Positions 18,588 to 29,081 are shown, counted from the first letter of the stretch. The stretch: 64,000 nt of DNA from Rummeliibacillus suwonensis (GCF_007896435.1 NZ_VCBL01000001.1:2169078-2233077), one strand, 5' to 3'. Numbers and translations are program-made. Notes: a model not told the origin generated them from the sequence alone.

Positions 18588-18636
18588 AAAAAGACTGCCT
18601 ATACAATCAATGTTCTTGATTTATACAGGCAATCTG
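18588..18636 (-). terminator. ribU terminator
   Basis: On the minus strand GATTGCCTGTATAA pairs with TTGTATAGGCAGTC and is followed by TTTTTATTT. Confidence 0.8.
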
Positions 18637-18651
18637 AATCATCTATTTTTT

Positions 18652-19236
18652 TTATTCATTTATAAAATGTTTACGTTGCTTTGCAATCCAATTTTTTGAA
18701 CTTGAGAACAGCAATAACATGATAGCCGTAACAATGATGCCTTTAATCATATTAAAAGGTAAAACAAAAGTGACGATTGTCTTCGTCAATGCTGAACCTG
18801 TTTCTGTTGGCACATTTAAGAAGTAATTATACATTGGCATAAATAAGAAATAGTTTAGCACACTCATACCAACAGCCATCGTAATCGTACCTATGACTAA
18901 GCCTGTTGTTAACCCTTTAGCAGTCGTTAATCGTTTATAAACAAAATAAACCGGCATGATAAATAGAACTCCTGTTGTAAAGTTCGCAATTTGCCCAACT
19001 GGAACACCTGTTGGACTTCCCATGTAGAACCAATTCAAAACATTTTTAATAAATTCTACAACGATTCCTGCAACTGGCCCCATTGTAATAGCTGCCATCA
19101 GTGCTGGAACATCGCTAAAGTCTACTTCTAAATAACTTGGAAAAGCCGGTAAGGGAAAATTAAAAATCATTAATATAAATGAAATACCACTTAACATCCC
19201 AATGGAAACCATCTTTTGCAACTTTGTATTTTTCAT
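18652..19236 (-). CDS. ribU: Riboflavin ECF transporter substrate-binding subunit
   Basis: A 194-residue membrane protein with about five to six helices and the conserved RibU-type segments DFSDVPALMAAITMGPVAGIVVEFIKN and ANFTTGVLFI. It binds riboflavin or FMN outside and works with the shared EcfA/EcfA'/EcfT energising module, which is not in this window. An FMN riboswitch lies directly upstream on the same strand, which independently supports the substrate. The biosynthetic ribDEAH genes are absent here, although ribT is present at 30.4-30.8 kb. Confidence 0.95.
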   Translation of the reverse strand: MKNTKLQKMVSIGMLSGISFILMIFNFPLPAFPSYLEVDFSDVPALMAAITMGPVAGIVVEFIKNVLNWFYMGSPTGVPVGQIANFTTGVLFIMPVYFVYKRLTTAKGLTTGLVIGTITMAVGMSVLNYFLFMPMYNYFLNVPTETGSALTKTIVTFVLPFNMIKGIIVTAIMLLLFSSSKNWIAKQRKHFINE

Positions 19237-19387
19237 CTTTTTCTCTCCTTTTGTCGATTCACTTCAAAAAGAGGAGAGGTCCGGTTCATATGATATGCAA
19301 TAAAACCTTCAAACAAATTGACTTAAAGGAGAACTTGGCATAATCAAAAAACGTCTTAATAGATATATAGTTAAATAAGACGACCGT

Positions 19388-19530
19388 ACCTTCACCTTCT
19401 CCCATCCAGACTATACTGTCGGCTCTGGAATCTCACCAAATCCTACCATTATTATGGCTCGCGGGCTCAAGAGTCATAACTTTATCCTCTAATACCGCCG
19501 ATCGGGAATTTCACCCTGCCCCGAAGATGA
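19388..19530 (-). ncRNA. FMN riboswitch (RFN element)
   Basis: On the minus strand the conserved RFN blocks appear in order: TTCGGGGCAGGGTGAAATTC, then CCCGATCGGCGGT, AGCCCGCGAGCC, GATTTGGTGAGATTCC, AGAGCCGACAGT, and AGTCTGGATGGGAGAAGGTG. This is the full six-stem aptamer. It lies about 150 bases before ribU and should shut the gene off when FMN is plentiful. Whether the switch works by termination or by hiding the ribosome binding site was not resolved by eye. Confidence 0.95.
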
Positions 19531-19715
19531 ATCACTATGATTTTAATTACAATGTAACTATATAAAAAAAAGAAGATTTTGTAAAGACCTTATAAGCTAT
19601 TTCTCAAAAAAGTTACAATTCCTACATGTATAGTATGTTTTTAAACAGATAATTGAATGCATATAATTAAAATCTCCTATCAAGCAGCAATTTTTTAAGT
19701 ATCAAACCTCTGTCT

Positions 19716-19933
19716 ATAAAGTGAAGATTTCATCAGTGGGGGTTTTCTTCATCCCCCACTGAACTAGAGGAACGGAAGTGAAAAGCGCCACGTCCTGTGG
19801 CAACACCTGAGGGACCAACATTCTGCCCGCCCAAACCAATCGGGCGCATGCGGCAGTTGATTTCCCACCTATCTTTCTCGTTTCTCTCTATACCTTGAGG
19901 TGGGGGTCTTACTGCCTGTTAACGCGGGATAAA
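19716..19933 (+). repeat. Family A repeat, copy A5 (with double-hairpin insert)
   Basis: A 218-bp copy with ATAAA at both ends, closely matching A4 in size and content. It lies between the FMN riboswitch and the terminator at 19966-20007. Confidence 0.87.
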
Positions 19934-19965
19934 ATGAAGATTCTTATGGAACCGTCTAAAAATGG

Positions 19966-20013
19966 AAAACGCACAATTCAGTATCTAACACCGAATTGTG
20001 CGCTTTTATTTTT
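19966..20013. terminator. Terminator hairpin downstream of resE
   Basis: GCACAATTC and GAATTGTGC arms with A- and T-tracts on either side. It lies 260 bases past the resE stop. The bases between, 20014-20265, hold no recognisable gene. Confidence 0.65.
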
Positions 20014-20265
20014 CAATGATTGAAGTGTGTTTCTGTTCTTTGTTTTTGTTGTGGTAAACATGTTTTTCTATCGTTCCACTTTCGTCGCAAAAAGCATATG
20101 ACTTCCGCTGCACTCTTATCGTAAAAAAGTTTTATACATTTCTATCAGTAAATTTGGAGGATTTTTACTATCCTATCGAAATATTATTTTGAGCTACTGA
20201 GCTTTTTAAACAGCTCTTCCTACCCTTTAGACTCTCCCCTCAAAAACGGGAACAGCTTAATATTA

Positions 20266-22047
20266 TTAGTGTATTTCAAGCGGTAAAAAGAAGATAAAGT
20301 TCGTACCAATATCTACTTCACTTTCAACGGTAATACGGCCTTTATGCGCCTCTACTATATTTTTAGCAATCGCTAACCCTAGACCTGTACCACCTTTTCC
20401 TCTTGTTCTAGCTTTGTCAGCTTTATAGAAGCGTTCAAACACATACTCTAAATCTTCTTTTGGAATACCTGCACCATTATCTTTTACTTGAATACGAGCA
20501 TAAGAAACTTGTTGATCCACGATCACCTGTACAGTTCCATTTGTATTCGTATGTCGAATGGCATTATCAATCAAGTTTGTTAAGACTTGTTCAATTCGAT
20601 CCTCATCTAAACGAATTGTCGCTTTGTCATCAAAAGCGGATGAATATTTCAATTCGATTCCTTTTTCCTTTGCGGCTTGTACAAATTTTTGTGTAATTCT
20701 TTCAAACACTGGTGTGATCGGTACTACATCTTTGTATAAAGTGATATTGCCAGATTCCATCCGAGCTAAGTCTAACAAATCCGTTACCAATCTTCCCATT
20801 CGTTGAGATTCATCATAAATAATACGGATCATTTCTGTTCGTTCTTCTTCACTTGATACTACGTCATCTATTATTGCTTCGCTATACCCTTGTAGCATAG
20901 CGATAGGTGTCCGTAATTCATGGGAAACATTGGCGATAAAGTCTGAACGCAATTTGTCTAAACGATGTTCTTCTGTTTTATCACGTAAAACAGCAACTGC
21001 TCCTCGTACAGAATCTCCACTATAAAGCGGACTGATAGAGATCATAAAATAAGTTCCATCTAATTCTAATTCTTCTTGAAGCTCTTCCTCTAGGTCCAGT
21101 ACATGATCTAACATATGATAAATTTCTACAGGAATCGGGCGATCACTGTCAGAGCCTTTATTGATAAACCACTTTTGTAACAATAACTCTGCTGGAGGGT
21201 TACTCAAAATAATTGAACGATCACTATTAAATGTAATCACAGCATCTGTCATTGATGTTAGAATGCTAGACAATTGCTCTTTTTCCTGATTGATCACTTC
21301 CATATGATGCTTGAGTTGGCGACCCATTTGGTTGAACGCAGTGCCTAATTGACCTATTTCATCATTCTGTAGAACTGGTACTTTTTTATCGAAGTTCCCT
21401 TTAGCTAGCTCGAAGGCTGCCTCACGCATTTTTCTCAAAGGTGATGTGATTCGTGTGGAAAGGAAAAAGGCAAAGAATGTTGTCAATATAAATGCAATGG
21501 CCGCAGATAAAAAGACGATCTTCGTTGTTTCTTTTGTCGTTCTATGAATAGCATCGGGGCTCTGATAAATATAAACGACACCATGTTTAATCTTGTCTAC
21601 GTTTAATGGAAAGGCCATAACGATATATGACTCAACATGATCTCTTTCCGTTGAAGAGGGCAGCATCATTTCTTTTACAACTGGTTCATCAGATGTAAAT
21701 ACTTTGTTAAATGATTTTTCCCCTATAATTTTTTCTTTGATCTTTTCTTGGTTCAAACCTTCTTGCAGTGAAAAAGCTACTTTTCCAGGCTCATCTGCAA
21801 TGACTGCGTTTGTTTCATCGCTTAAAATATCATCGATAATTGATTTTGTCGATGCGGTTGATTCATGATCATCAACAACTCTAGCAATGGTTGTTGCTTC
21901 TTGTCGAAGTAGTGCTTCCGATTGTTGGGTGTGGTATTTTGATAAAAATTCTAGCATTAATACTGTAAAAACAAATAATACAAATGAAACGAGAAGCAAA
22001 ATGGTTACCCATAGCTTCCCGACAACACTGTTCCATATTCTAGTCAT
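20266..22047 (-). CDS. resE: ResE sensor histidine kinase
   Basis: A 593-residue membrane kinase. Membrane helices are at about 14-35 and 175-197 and flank an extracytoplasmic sensor loop. A HAMP domain follows (about 195-250), then a PAS-like region (about 255-360), the dimerisation domain with phospho-acceptor His376 in VSHELRTP, and a GHKL ATPase domain with NAIRHT, DNGAGIP and GKGGTGLGLAI. ResE phosphorylates ResD under oxygen limitation and nitric oxide and so controls anaerobic respiration and cytochrome synthesis. The start overlaps the resD stop codon by eight bases, so the pair is translationally coupled. Confidence 0.95.
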   Translation of the reverse strand: MTRIWNSVVGKLWVTILLLVSFVLFVFTVLMLEFLSKYHTQQSEALLRQEATTIARVVDDHESTASTKSIIDDILSDETNAVIADEPGKVAFSLQEGLNQEKIKEKIIGEKSFNKVFTSDEPVVKEMMLPSSTERDHVESYIVMAFPLNVDKIKHGVVYIYQSPDAIHRTTKETTKIVFLSAAIAFILTTFFAFFLSTRITSPLRKMREAAFELAKGNFDKKVPVLQNDEIGQLGTAFNQMGRQLKHHMEVINQEKEQLSSILTSMTDAVITFNSDRSIILSNPPAELLLQKWFINKGSDSDRPIPVEIYHMLDHVLDLEEELQEELELDGTYFMISISPLYSGDSVRGAVAVLRDKTEEHRLDKLRSDFIANVSHELRTPIAMLQGYSEAIIDDVVSSEEERTEMIRIIYDESQRMGRLVTDLLDLARMESGNITLYKDVVPITPVFERITQKFVQAAKEKGIELKYSSAFDDKATIRLDEDRIEQVLTNLIDNAIRHTNTNGTVQVIVDQQVSYARIQVKDNGAGIPKEDLEYVFERFYKADKARTRGKGGTGLGLAIAKNIVEAHKGRITVESEVDIGTNFIFFLPLEIH

Positions 22048-22756
22048 TGACTACCTCAAATTTATAGCCAACTCCCCATACCGTTACAATCATTTTCGCT
22101 GCATTTTCAGATACACGATTTAGTTTCTCACGTAGACGCTTAACGTGTGTATCGACAGTACGTAAATCTCCAAAGAAATCATAATGCCATACTTCTTTTA
22201 GAAGTTGCTCCCGATCAAAAACCTTATCTGGTGCCTTTGCCAAGAAATAGAGCAGTTCATATTCTTTTGGGGTTAAATTTACTTCTACACCATCCGCAGA
22301 AACACGATGTGCATCATGATCAATTGTTAAGTGTGGAAATACTACTAAGTCTTTCGAAGATGAAGTAACATTAACTGGTGAGAATGCTGCAGAACGGCGT
22401 AAAATCGCTTTTACTCGTAGTACCACTTCTCTAGGACTAAATGGTTTCACAATATAATCATCTGCACCCATTTCAAAGCCTTGAACTCGATTAGCTTCTT
22501 CACCTTTAGCAGTTAGTAAGATAATAGGTGTCGACTTTTTATCACGTAATTCCTCGCAAACCTCTAAGCCATCTTTCTCTGGCATCATAATATCTAATAG
22601 GATACAGTGATAATCTTTAGCGAGTGCTTTTTCTATAGCTTGTTCACCATTTTCTGCTTCATCTACTTCATAACCTTCGCGTTCTAAATACATTTTTAAT
22701 AAACGACGAATACGATCCTCATCGTCTACTACTAAAATCGAAATTTGTTCAGTCAC
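22040..22756 (-). CDS. resD: ResD response regulator
   Basis: A 238-residue OmpR/PhoB-type regulator. The receiver domain has the acidic pair near residues 11-13, phospho-acceptor Asp55 in LLDIMMP and the conserved Lys in IVKPFSPRE. The C-terminal winged helix has TVDTHVKRLREKLN and TVWGVGYKFE. A terminator separates it from resC, so resDE can be transcribed apart from resABC, as in B. subtilis where resD has its own promoter. Confidence 0.96.
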   Translation of the reverse strand: MTEQISILVVDDEDRIRRLLKMYLEREGYEVDEAENGEQAIEKALAKDYHCILLDIMMPEKDGLEVCEELRDKKSTPIILLTAKGEEANRVQGFEMGADDYIVKPFSPREVVLRVKAILRRSAAFSPVNVTSSSKDLVVFPHLTIDHDAHRVSADGVEVNLTPKEYELLYFLAKAPDKVFDREQLLKEVWHYDFFGDLRTVDTHVKRLREKLNRVSENAAKMIVTVWGVGYKFEVVND

Positions 22757-22818
22757 TGTTTATGCCTCCCCGTGTTCTATAGTCTTATTGTACAATCATA
22801 CTTATTAATTGAAAAGAA

Positions 22819-22850
22819 AAGCCTTTCCACACTGCTGGAAAAGGCTTCTC
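22819..22850 (-). terminator. Terminator between resC and resD
   Basis: AAGCCTTTTCCAG/CTGTGGAAAGGCTT-type hairpin followed on the minus strand by TTTTC. It should partly separate resABC from resDE. Confidence 0.8.
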
Positions 22851-22866
22851 TAAATTCTAATACACA

Positions 22867-24054
22867 TTATCCTGCATATGAGTGTAAACCAGCAATGACT
22901 AAGTTGACTGCAACAAGGTTGAACATAATAATGGCAAATCCTACTACCGCCAGCCAAGCAGACTTTTCGCCTTGCCATCCTTTTGATAATCGCAAGTGAA
23001 GGAAAGCCGCATAGAATAGCCAAGTAATTAATGCCCATACTTCTTTTGGATCCCAGCCCCAGAATCTTGACCAAGCTTCTTGTGCCCAAATCATCGCAAA
23101 GATTAATGCACCTAATGTAAATACTGGAAAACCAATTAATACAGAACGATAACCAATTTCGTCTAATAATTGTGAATTGACACGTTTCGTGAGAGGTTGC
23201 ACTACACGACAAATTGGTTTACGTAAAATAAGGCGAATTAGACCATATAAAACCGTACCAAAAATAACGGACCAAACTACTGTTGTCAATTTTTTTGCAT
23301 TGACAATAGCAGGCATTTCAGCCAATGGTTCCATTTTTCCTGATGATTTTAGCTCATATTGATGCATTCCAAACAGTGCTGGCGTATTATAAGTGATTTC
23401 TTGCTGTGCACCATTTTTATCTACATAACTAAAATCAGCTTCATAGCCAATCGCTTTGAATGTTGTAGTTACAATTACAAAACCAAGCACTAATACAACT
23501 GCATACATTACGATTTCTAGCCAAATGCTACTTTTCGTCCGTTTTGTTGTATCAACATTTTTCATCAAATAGATTAACCCTGCCACAGCACTGATTGATA
23601 AGATCGATTCACCGATTGCTGCAGTAATAACATGGATGGTTAACCAATAGCTTTTTAATGCTGGAATCAATGGTGTAACTTCTTTTGGAAACATACTCGC
23701 ATAAGCAATGATTAATATGGCAATCGGTAATGCGAATAATCCAAGTGCTGGAAGTCTATAAATAAAGTAAATTAAGATAAACGCCCCAACAACGAACATA
23801 CCGAATGCGGTAGTAAACTCAAACATATTACTAACTGGTGCATGTCCAGCATAAATCCAGCGAGTGATAAAATAACCGAGATTTGCGATAAAACCGATAA
23901 TGGTGATTGTAATTGCAATTTTACCCCAGTTTTTGTTGGATTTTGACGCATCTTGTTTTGTCCCTTTAATCGCTCCACCGAAAAACAACGTAGCGACTAA
24001 ATACGCAATAAAAGCGATAAATAATAAACTACCACTTAGATCAATCAAACTCAT
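22867..24054 (-). CDS. resC: ResC cytochrome c synthase subunit (CcsA/CcsB-type)
   Basis: A 395-residue polytopic membrane protein with about eight helices. The [25 protein letters not shown] segment is the tryptophan-rich haem-handling (WWD) motif of the CcsA/CcmC/CcmF superfamily, with flanking histidines. With ResB it forms the system II complex that brings haem across the membrane and attaches it to apocytochrome c. The start overlaps the resB stop by four bases (ATGA). Confidence 0.95.
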   Translation of the reverse strand: MSLIDLSGSLLFIAFIAYLVATLFFGGAIKGTKQDASKSNKNWGKIAITITIIGFIANLGYFITRWIYAGHAPVSNMFEFTTAFGMFVVGAFILIYFIYRLPALGLFALPIAILIIAYASMFPKEVTPLIPALKSYWLTIHVITAAIGESILSISAVAGLIYLMKNVDTTKRTKSSIWLEIVMYAVVLVLGFVIVTTTFKAIGYEADFSYVDKNGAQQEITYNTPALFGMHQYELKSSGKMEPLAEMPAIVNAKKLTTVVWSVIFGTVLYGLIRLILRKPICRVVQPLTKRVNSQLLDEIGYRSVLIGFPVFTLGALIFAMIWAQEAWSRFWGWDPKEVWALITWLFYAAFLHLRLSKGWQGEKSAWLAVVGFAIIMFNLVAVNLVIAGLHSYAG

Positions 24055-25727
24055 AGGTTGTGGTCACCTTCCTTTTCATTCTCTTGCTTTTTCTTTAGAT
24101 CATCTTCATCTTGTTGATCAATCCATGCAGGTAGGTGAGCAAAGTCTGTTACTGCATTCAAGTCCTTTTTCAGACTAAACCAGTTTTTATTGGTATGGGC
24201 AGCCATTATGAGGCGACCATCCGCTGTTTTTTGCAGCCATAAACGTCGATGACTCCAATAAGATCCCATAACAACACCTATCATGAAAATTATACCACCA
24301 AGTGCCAGAATAGGAAGCGTCTTATCTTTACGAACCGTTAGTCCAGAAACATTTCTTGTATCAATACTTGCAAATTTCATCTTATATTTCGTTGTACCAA
24401 GAGGTTCTAAAGTTTGTTTAATCGCTACGAAACTGGTTTCCCCTTTAGGTGTTTCAGGTGTATACATTTTGAAGATAAACGCTGGGTTGTTTGGAATAGG
24501 TGATTCTGATTGTGGCTCACCGTTGTCAAACCCAGAGAATGTTGGATAATATCCTTTTAACTCAACTTTTGTTTGATCATCAATTTTATATACTTTTTTA
24601 GGATCTGCCAAATCGATTGTTACTTCACCTAAAGATTTACCTGTTTTTTTATTTACTAAATCGAAGTGCATCGCTTTTAATTCATTTAAACGGAAATCCA
24701 TTTGATAAAGTCCATATCCATTATATTTTAATGGCTCATTTACTTTAATAGCAGATTTTTTTATCTTTTTTAAGTTTTCTGTATCCCCTGCAATAGCACT
24801 ATCTTTTGCTTTATATAATACAACATCCGTTTGATAGTTTTTGGCTACAGAGTTGACAGCCGCTTTAGATTGATTGAATTCTTTTGTTTGCTCACCTTTT
24901 TCGTATGTTTGGAAAGTAAACTTATTACTATGTAGGTAATAACCTTCCATACCTGGGATTGATTCTGTTTCGCCTTCACGGATCCATAAATCTTCATCTA
25001 TATAAAAGCCAGGCATTAAACGTAGCATAACACCAAATAAGAATATAATTAGCCCTAAATGATTGACATAAGGACCTAGACGAGCAAAGCGTCCCTTTTC
25101 TGCTAAAAGGGCATTTTCTTCTCTACGAACATTGTACTTTAACTCTTTCATTTTCTTGTCAGCCAAATCCAATGATTCATCTGCTTCAGCTGAAGGCATT
25201 TCTTTTTGACCAAAAATACGTTGACGCTTCATAAAACTTTCATGGCGTTTTACACGTTGGTTTTTTAATGATTTGTAAAGAGGGATGCCACGATCCAAAC
25301 TTGCCACGATTATTGAAATCGCTAACATTCCTATTAAAGTTTGAAACCACCATGAACTATAAATATCCGTTAATCCTAAATTGTAATAGATTTTACCAAA
25401 CGTACCATAGCTATCAACATAGGCTTGTTTTACATCTTCGCCATCTGCTACGTTAACGTAGACGACTTGAGGCAAAAATGTACCCACTGCTGCAACAATC
25501 AATGTAACAATAATGATTGTCACCCCAACTTTTACACTCGAGAAGAAATTCCAAATTTTATCAATAATAGTTTTGTTATATGTTTTAGAACGAATTGCGC
25601 TTCCTTCGTACTTCATATCGACTATTTTTTGTTTTTTGTCTTCTTCAGTTAGAGGTCGCCCACATTTTTCACATAAATGCGTTCCTTCGGGATTAACATG
25701 GCCACATTCACAAGTTATTTTATTCAT
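24051..25727 (-). CDS. resB: ResB cytochrome c synthase subunit
   Basis: A 558-residue membrane protein. The N-terminus has a small zinc-ribbon-like CxC-x8-CxxC ([18 protein letters not shown]). Membrane helices at about 70-95, 120-140 and 220-240 follow, then a large extracytoplasmic domain and a last helix near 475-495. It belongs to the CcsB/ResB family and pairs with ResC to ligate haem to cytochrome c. It is 16 bases downstream of resA. The cytoplasmic N-terminal zinc ribbon occurs in some Bacillales ResB proteins. Confidence 0.94.
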   Translation of the reverse strand: MNKITCECGHVNPEGTHLCEKCGRPLTEEDKKQKIVDMKYEGSAIRSKTYNKTIIDKIWNFFSSVKVGVTIIIVTLIVAAVGTFLPQVVYVNVADGEDVKQAYVDSYGTFGKIYYNLGLTDIYSSWWFQTLIGMLAISIIVASLDRGIPLYKSLKNQRVKRHESFMKRQRIFGQKEMPSAEADESLDLADKKMKELKYNVRREENALLAEKGRFARLGPYVNHLGLIIFLFGVMLRLMPGFYIDEDLWIREGETESIPGMEGYYLHSNKFTFQTYEKGEQTKEFNQSKAAVNSVAKNYQTDVVLYKAKDSAIAGDTENLKKIKKSAIKVNEPLKYNGYGLYQMDFRLNELKAMHFDLVNKKTGKSLGEVTIDLADPKKVYKIDDQTKVELKGYYPTFSGFDNGEPQSESPIPNNPAFIFKMYTPETPKGETSFVAIKQTLEPLGTTKYKMKFASIDTRNVSGLTVRKDKTLPILALGGIIFMIGVVMGSYWSHRRLWLQKTADGRLIMAAHTNKNWFSLKKDLNAVTDFAHLPAWIDQQDEDDLKKKQENEKEGDHNL

Positions 25728-25743
25728 CCTTAAGAACTCCTTG

Positions 25744-26274
25744 TTATGGTTTAATACTTGTTAGGTATTTTTGAATATCTGTTTCCGTCATTTCTCCAGT
25801 AATAAATTTTACGATTTTGCCGTTTTTATCGATTAGTACTGTTGTTGGTAATGGATCTACATTATACGCTCTCATTACACTTTTTGTTTTATCAATCGCA
25901 ATTGGAAACTCTACGCCTAATTTATCTGCATAGCTAGAAACTTCTAAATTAGATTGAGCGATATTAATACCTAAAATTTGAACCCCTTGTCCTTTAAATT
26001 GTTTATACTGGTTGTTAATAGCCGGCATTTCTCTTTTACATGGCTTACACCAAGTTCCCCAAAAATTCAATAGAACCCCTTGTCCTTTATAATCAGACAA
26101 TTTATGTGTTTTGCCATTTAAATCGACCAATGAGAAGTTTGGTGCATCATCACCTACTTTTAGCAGTTGAATGTCATCTTTGTGTGCAGTATTATACACT
26201 GTGTATGCAATAGCAGCCACAAGCACGGCTAAAATGATGATGCGTGTATATAGTCTTTTTTGTTTTTTTTCCAT
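25744..26274 (-). CDS. resA: ResA thiol-disulfide oxidoreductase
   Basis: A 176-residue membrane-anchored thioredoxin-fold protein. One membrane helix at about residues 8-27 is followed by a TlpA-like domain with the redox motif WCKPC, in LLNFWGTWCKPCKREMP. ResA reduces the CxxCH cysteines of apocytochrome c before haem attachment. I chose the ATG at 26274 because AAGGAGG lies 11 bases upstream; the longer frame would need a TTG at 26310. It heads the resABC group. Confidence 0.94.
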   Translation of the reverse strand: MEKKQKRLYTRIIILAVLVAAIAYTVYNTAHKDDIQLLKVGDDAPNFSLVDLNGKTHKLSDYKGQGVLLNFWGTWCKPCKREMPAINNQYKQFKGQGVQILGINIAQSNLEVSSYADKLGVEFPIAIDKTKSVMRAYNVDPLPTTVLIDKNGKIVKFITGEMTETDIQKYLTSIKP

Positions 26275-26449
26275 TGCCGTAGTAAGCCTCCTTAAAAACG
26301 ACAGAAACAATCCACTCTATTATAACAAAATATGACTTCAATAATTAAATATATATAAGTGGTTTGTGAACCTTTTGTAACATATAGCAAACATCGTTCG
26401 AGATCGGCGTCCGTATATCTTGCATCACGAACTCACTAAAATATAGCCA

Positions 26450-27181
26450 TTAGCCAATTTTTCCTGTTTCAGATAGAACACGAAGTTGCTTCACTTCATG
26501 TGCAGTTAATGTACGAGATTCTCCTGCATTCAAACCTTGTAATCCTAAAAAGGCAAATTGTTCACGTTTTAGTTTTAATACTGGATAGCCAATGGCTTCA
26601 AACATACGACGAACTTGTCTATTACGCCCTTCATGAATCGTAATAGCTATAATGGATTTCCCTTGTTCCCGATTAGATGAGAGAATCTTCACTTTAGCTG
26701 GGGCTGTTTTACCATCTTCTAACATTATACCCCGTTCTAATTTTTTCAAATCTTCTTTTCTTGGAGAACCTTTTATCTTTGCGACATACGTTTTATCTAT
26801 ATTATAGCGTGGATGCGTCAATAAATTCGAAAAATCTCCGTCATTTGTTAATAATAATACACCCGAAGTATCATAATCTAATCGACCTACTGGGAAAATT
26901 CGTTGTTCAACATGCGGTAATAAGTCCACAACTGTTTTGCGACCATGATCATCTGAAACGGCTGAAATAACCCCCCGCGGTTTATATAATAGATAATAAA
27001 CTTTCGCTTCTTTTTCAATCTTAACACCTTCTACTTCGATCGTATCTGAAGAAGAAACTTTTGTTCCAAGTTCTCGAACCACTTGACCATTTACTTTTAC
27101 TTTGCCTTCTGTAATTAGCTCTTCTGCTTTTCTTCTCGATGCAATTCCCGCATGAGCAATCACTTTCTGTAGTCTTTCCAT
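26450..27181 (-). CDS. rluB: 23S rRNA pseudouridine synthase B
   Basis: A 243-residue enzyme that makes pseudouridine in 23S rRNA (E. coli position 2605). The N-terminal S4 RNA-binding domain (MERLQKVIAHAGIASRRKAEELI) is followed by the RsuA-type catalytic core, with the active-site aspartate in GRLDYDTSGVLLLTNDG and the later HEGRNRQVRRM motif. It lies upstream of resA as in B. subtilis (ypuL), with 140 bases between them. Confidence 0.95.
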   Translation of the reverse strand: MERLQKVIAHAGIASRRKAEELITEGKVKVNGQVVRELGTKVSSSDTIEVEGVKIEKEAKVYYLLYKPRGVISAVSDDHGRKTVVDLLPHVEQRIFPVGRLDYDTSGVLLLTNDGDFSNLLTHPRYNIDKTYVAKIKGSPRKEDLKKLERGIMLEDGKTAPAKVKILSSNREQGKSIIAITIHEGRNRQVRRMFEAIGYPVLKLKREQFAFLGLQGLNAGESRTLTAHEVKQLRVLSETGKIG

Positions 27182-27287
27182 TTGGTCACCTCATTAAACT
27201 TATGCTAATAGCCTTCAAAAATTATTGCATATTTTTTCTAATAATAAAAGTATAAGAAACTATCTTTACTTTTGAATCTCAAAATAA

Positions 27288-27345
27288 AACGCGCTGATTA
27301 TCCAATTTTCCTCATAAAAAAGGGGTTCGTTAATTTCCGCCCCAT
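27288..27345. repeat. Family B fragment B2
   Basis: CGCGCTGATTATCCAATTTTCC followed by AAAGGGGTTCGTTAATTTCCGC matches the first ~55 bases of long family B copies. The other end is missing. Confidence 0.5.
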
Positions 27346-27398
27346 TGCCCATTAAACGCCCATTGCATCTTTATGTTCTTCTCCGATATGACTGTATA

Positions 27399-27441
27399 CA
27401 AAAATAGCATGCCAGGATGATGCCTAACATACTATTTTTGC
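27399..27441 (-). terminator. Terminator of the carboxypeptidase gene
   Basis: CAAAAATAGTATG pairs with CATGCTATTTTTG around a 16-nt loop just past the stop codon at 27458. Confidence 0.75.
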
Positions 27442-27457
27442 TTTCGCGCTATTTTCT

Positions 27458-28462
27458 TTACTTCCATACCATTTGAACGGGTTCTTCTATGAGTGGCTGA
27501 CCATCAAGATAGAACGTCCAAATACCAGTGTTGCCCTTTTCAATTCTCGGCATTCTGAGAATCGACTTTACTTTATTTCTTTCTTCTTTAGAAATAAGTG
27601 CATATACTGGATGTTTCAGCTCCACTTGTAAATCGTCTCTCACTTGATATAAACCTTTTTTGGCCAATAATCTTTTATCATATTTTTCGAAGACGGCTTC
27701 CGCAAATCCTGCATGAACTTGCCAATCATTGGATTCATTCAAGGTGACGACAATCACACGTTTCCCATCCTTTTCGAAATAAGTTGCAAGTGTACGTCCA
27801 GCTACTTTTGTATAGCCTGTTTTTCCAGCAATTGCGTATTTATTGTAATGGAGAAGTTTATGTTTGTTTTTCCAAACAGTCGGATTTTTTAGATCATTTT
27901 TGTAATACTTAGTAGTAGCTATTTTTCGAAAATCCTTATCCTGCATCGCGATTCTTAGCATTTGAGCAGTATCATATGCAGAAGATAAATGCTTGTCATT
28001 ATGAAGGCCAGACGGGTTTTCAAATTGAGTATCGGATAAACCATAAAGCACCGCATAATCATTCATTAATTTTACAAATCCACCGACTGATCCACCGACT
28101 TCTTCCGCAATTGCGGTAGCTGCATCATTTCCTGAACGCAACAGTAATCCATTCAATAATGTTTTTAATGTGGTTGTTTCACCTTCAACCAGATATATGG
28201 ATGAACCTTCACTTAATGTAGCTTTTTTGGAGATAGTCGTTTTAGTTTTTAAACTAGATTCTTCAATCGCTACAAATGCGGTCCACATTTTGGTAAGGCT
28301 TGCAATTGGTAATCTTTCATGTTCGTTCATACCGATCAATAATCTTCCTGTATCGGCATCAATTACTGCATAAGAACTTGTAGCAGTTGCAGCTTCTGCT
28401 GTTCTTCCAAATGACATAAGAACGATCATACAACTTAATACAACAACAATCCATTGACGCAA
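27458..28462 (-). CDS. D-alanyl-D-alanine carboxypeptidase (DacB/DacF-type)
   Basis: A 334-residue secreted low-molecular-weight penicillin-binding protein. A signal peptide covers about residues 1-24 (AEA cleavage). All three active-site motifs are present: SLTK with nucleophile Ser55, SGN at 110-112 and KTG at 214-216. A beta-rich C-terminal domain follows. Such enzymes trim the terminal D-Ala of peptidoglycan stem peptides. Its place between scpB and rluB corresponds to dacB in B. subtilis, a spore-cortex enzyme. However spmA and spmB, which follow dacB there, are missing, and dacF is also absent from its usual place near spoIIAA. The start is TTG, with AAAGGAGTGA upstream. Confidence 0.9.
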   Translation of the reverse strand: MRQWIVVVLSCMIVLMSFGRTAEAATATSSYAVIDADTGRLLIGMNEHERLPIASLTKMWTAFVAIEESSLKTKTTISKKATLSEGSSIYLVEGETTTLKTLLNGLLLRSGNDAATAIAEEVGGSVGGFVKLMNDYAVLYGLSDTQFENPSGLHNDKHLSSAYDTAQMLRIAMQDKDFRKIATTKYYKNDLKNPTVWKNKHKLLHYNKYAIAGKTGYTKVAGRTLATYFEKDGKRVIVVTLNESNDWQVHAGFAEAVFEKYDKRLLAKKGLYQVRDDLQVELKHPVYALISKEERNKVKSILRMPRIEKGNTGIWTFYLDGQPLIEEPVQMVWK

Positions 28463-28481
28463 AATGTCACTCCTTTAGCAA

Positions 28482-29081
28482 TCAGTCTGTTTGTGGTTCT
28501 TGAAATACTTCTTGGAATTTTGACATAAACAAATCTGGTTGTTCATCTATTTCATTTGCATTTTCTTCCGGAAGTTCCGGTAACTCATGAATATCCTTCA
28601 TCCCAAAATAATTCAAGAATTCTTTTGTTGTACCATATAAAATGGCACGGCCAGTACCTTCAGCTCTCCCAACTTCATGTACTAAACCTCTTGCACTTAA
28701 AGTATGTAACGCTCTTTCACTTTTTACACCTCTTAAATCATCAATTTCTACACGTGTGATTGGTTGTTTATAAGCGATAATGGCTAATACTTCTAATGCT
28801 GCTTGTGATAACGACTGACTTGGGGGATTTTCTACTAACCTTTGAATGACATCGGCATGCTCAGGTTTTGAAATAAGTTGGAATGTTCCTGCCAATTCTT
28901 TTATGACAATGCCTCGCTCGTCTTGTTCTTCGTAAAGTTGTCTCATTTGTTGTATCGCTTCTGCAATGACTTCTTCTTTCGCTTCAGTCAACATTGAGAG
29001 TTGTTGTATCGTTAATCCATCTTCTCCTATAACAAAAAGAAGACTCTCAATTTTACTCATCAATGGATTCAAGTTGCTCAT
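28482..29081 (-). CDS. scpB: Segregation and condensation protein B
   Basis: A 199-residue winged-helix kleisin-associated subunit of the SMC condensin. The conserved core is ALEVLAIIAYKQPITRVEIDDLRGVKSERALHTL. The acidic C-terminal tail is family-like. I keep the ATG at 29081 because GGAAGGAAG lies upstream, even though this overlaps the end of scpA by 29 bases; an internal ATG at 29060 is the alternative. Confidence 0.95.
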   Translation of the reverse strand: MSNLNPLMSKIESLLFVIGEDGLTIQQLSMLTEAKEEVIAEAIQQMRQLYEEQDERGIVIKELAGTFQLISKPEHADVIQRLVENPPSQSLSQAALEVLAIIAYKQPITRVEIDDLRGVKSERALHTLSARGLVHEVGRAEGTGRAILYGTTKEFLNYFGMKDIHELPELPEENANEIDEQPDLFMSKFQEVFQEPQTD

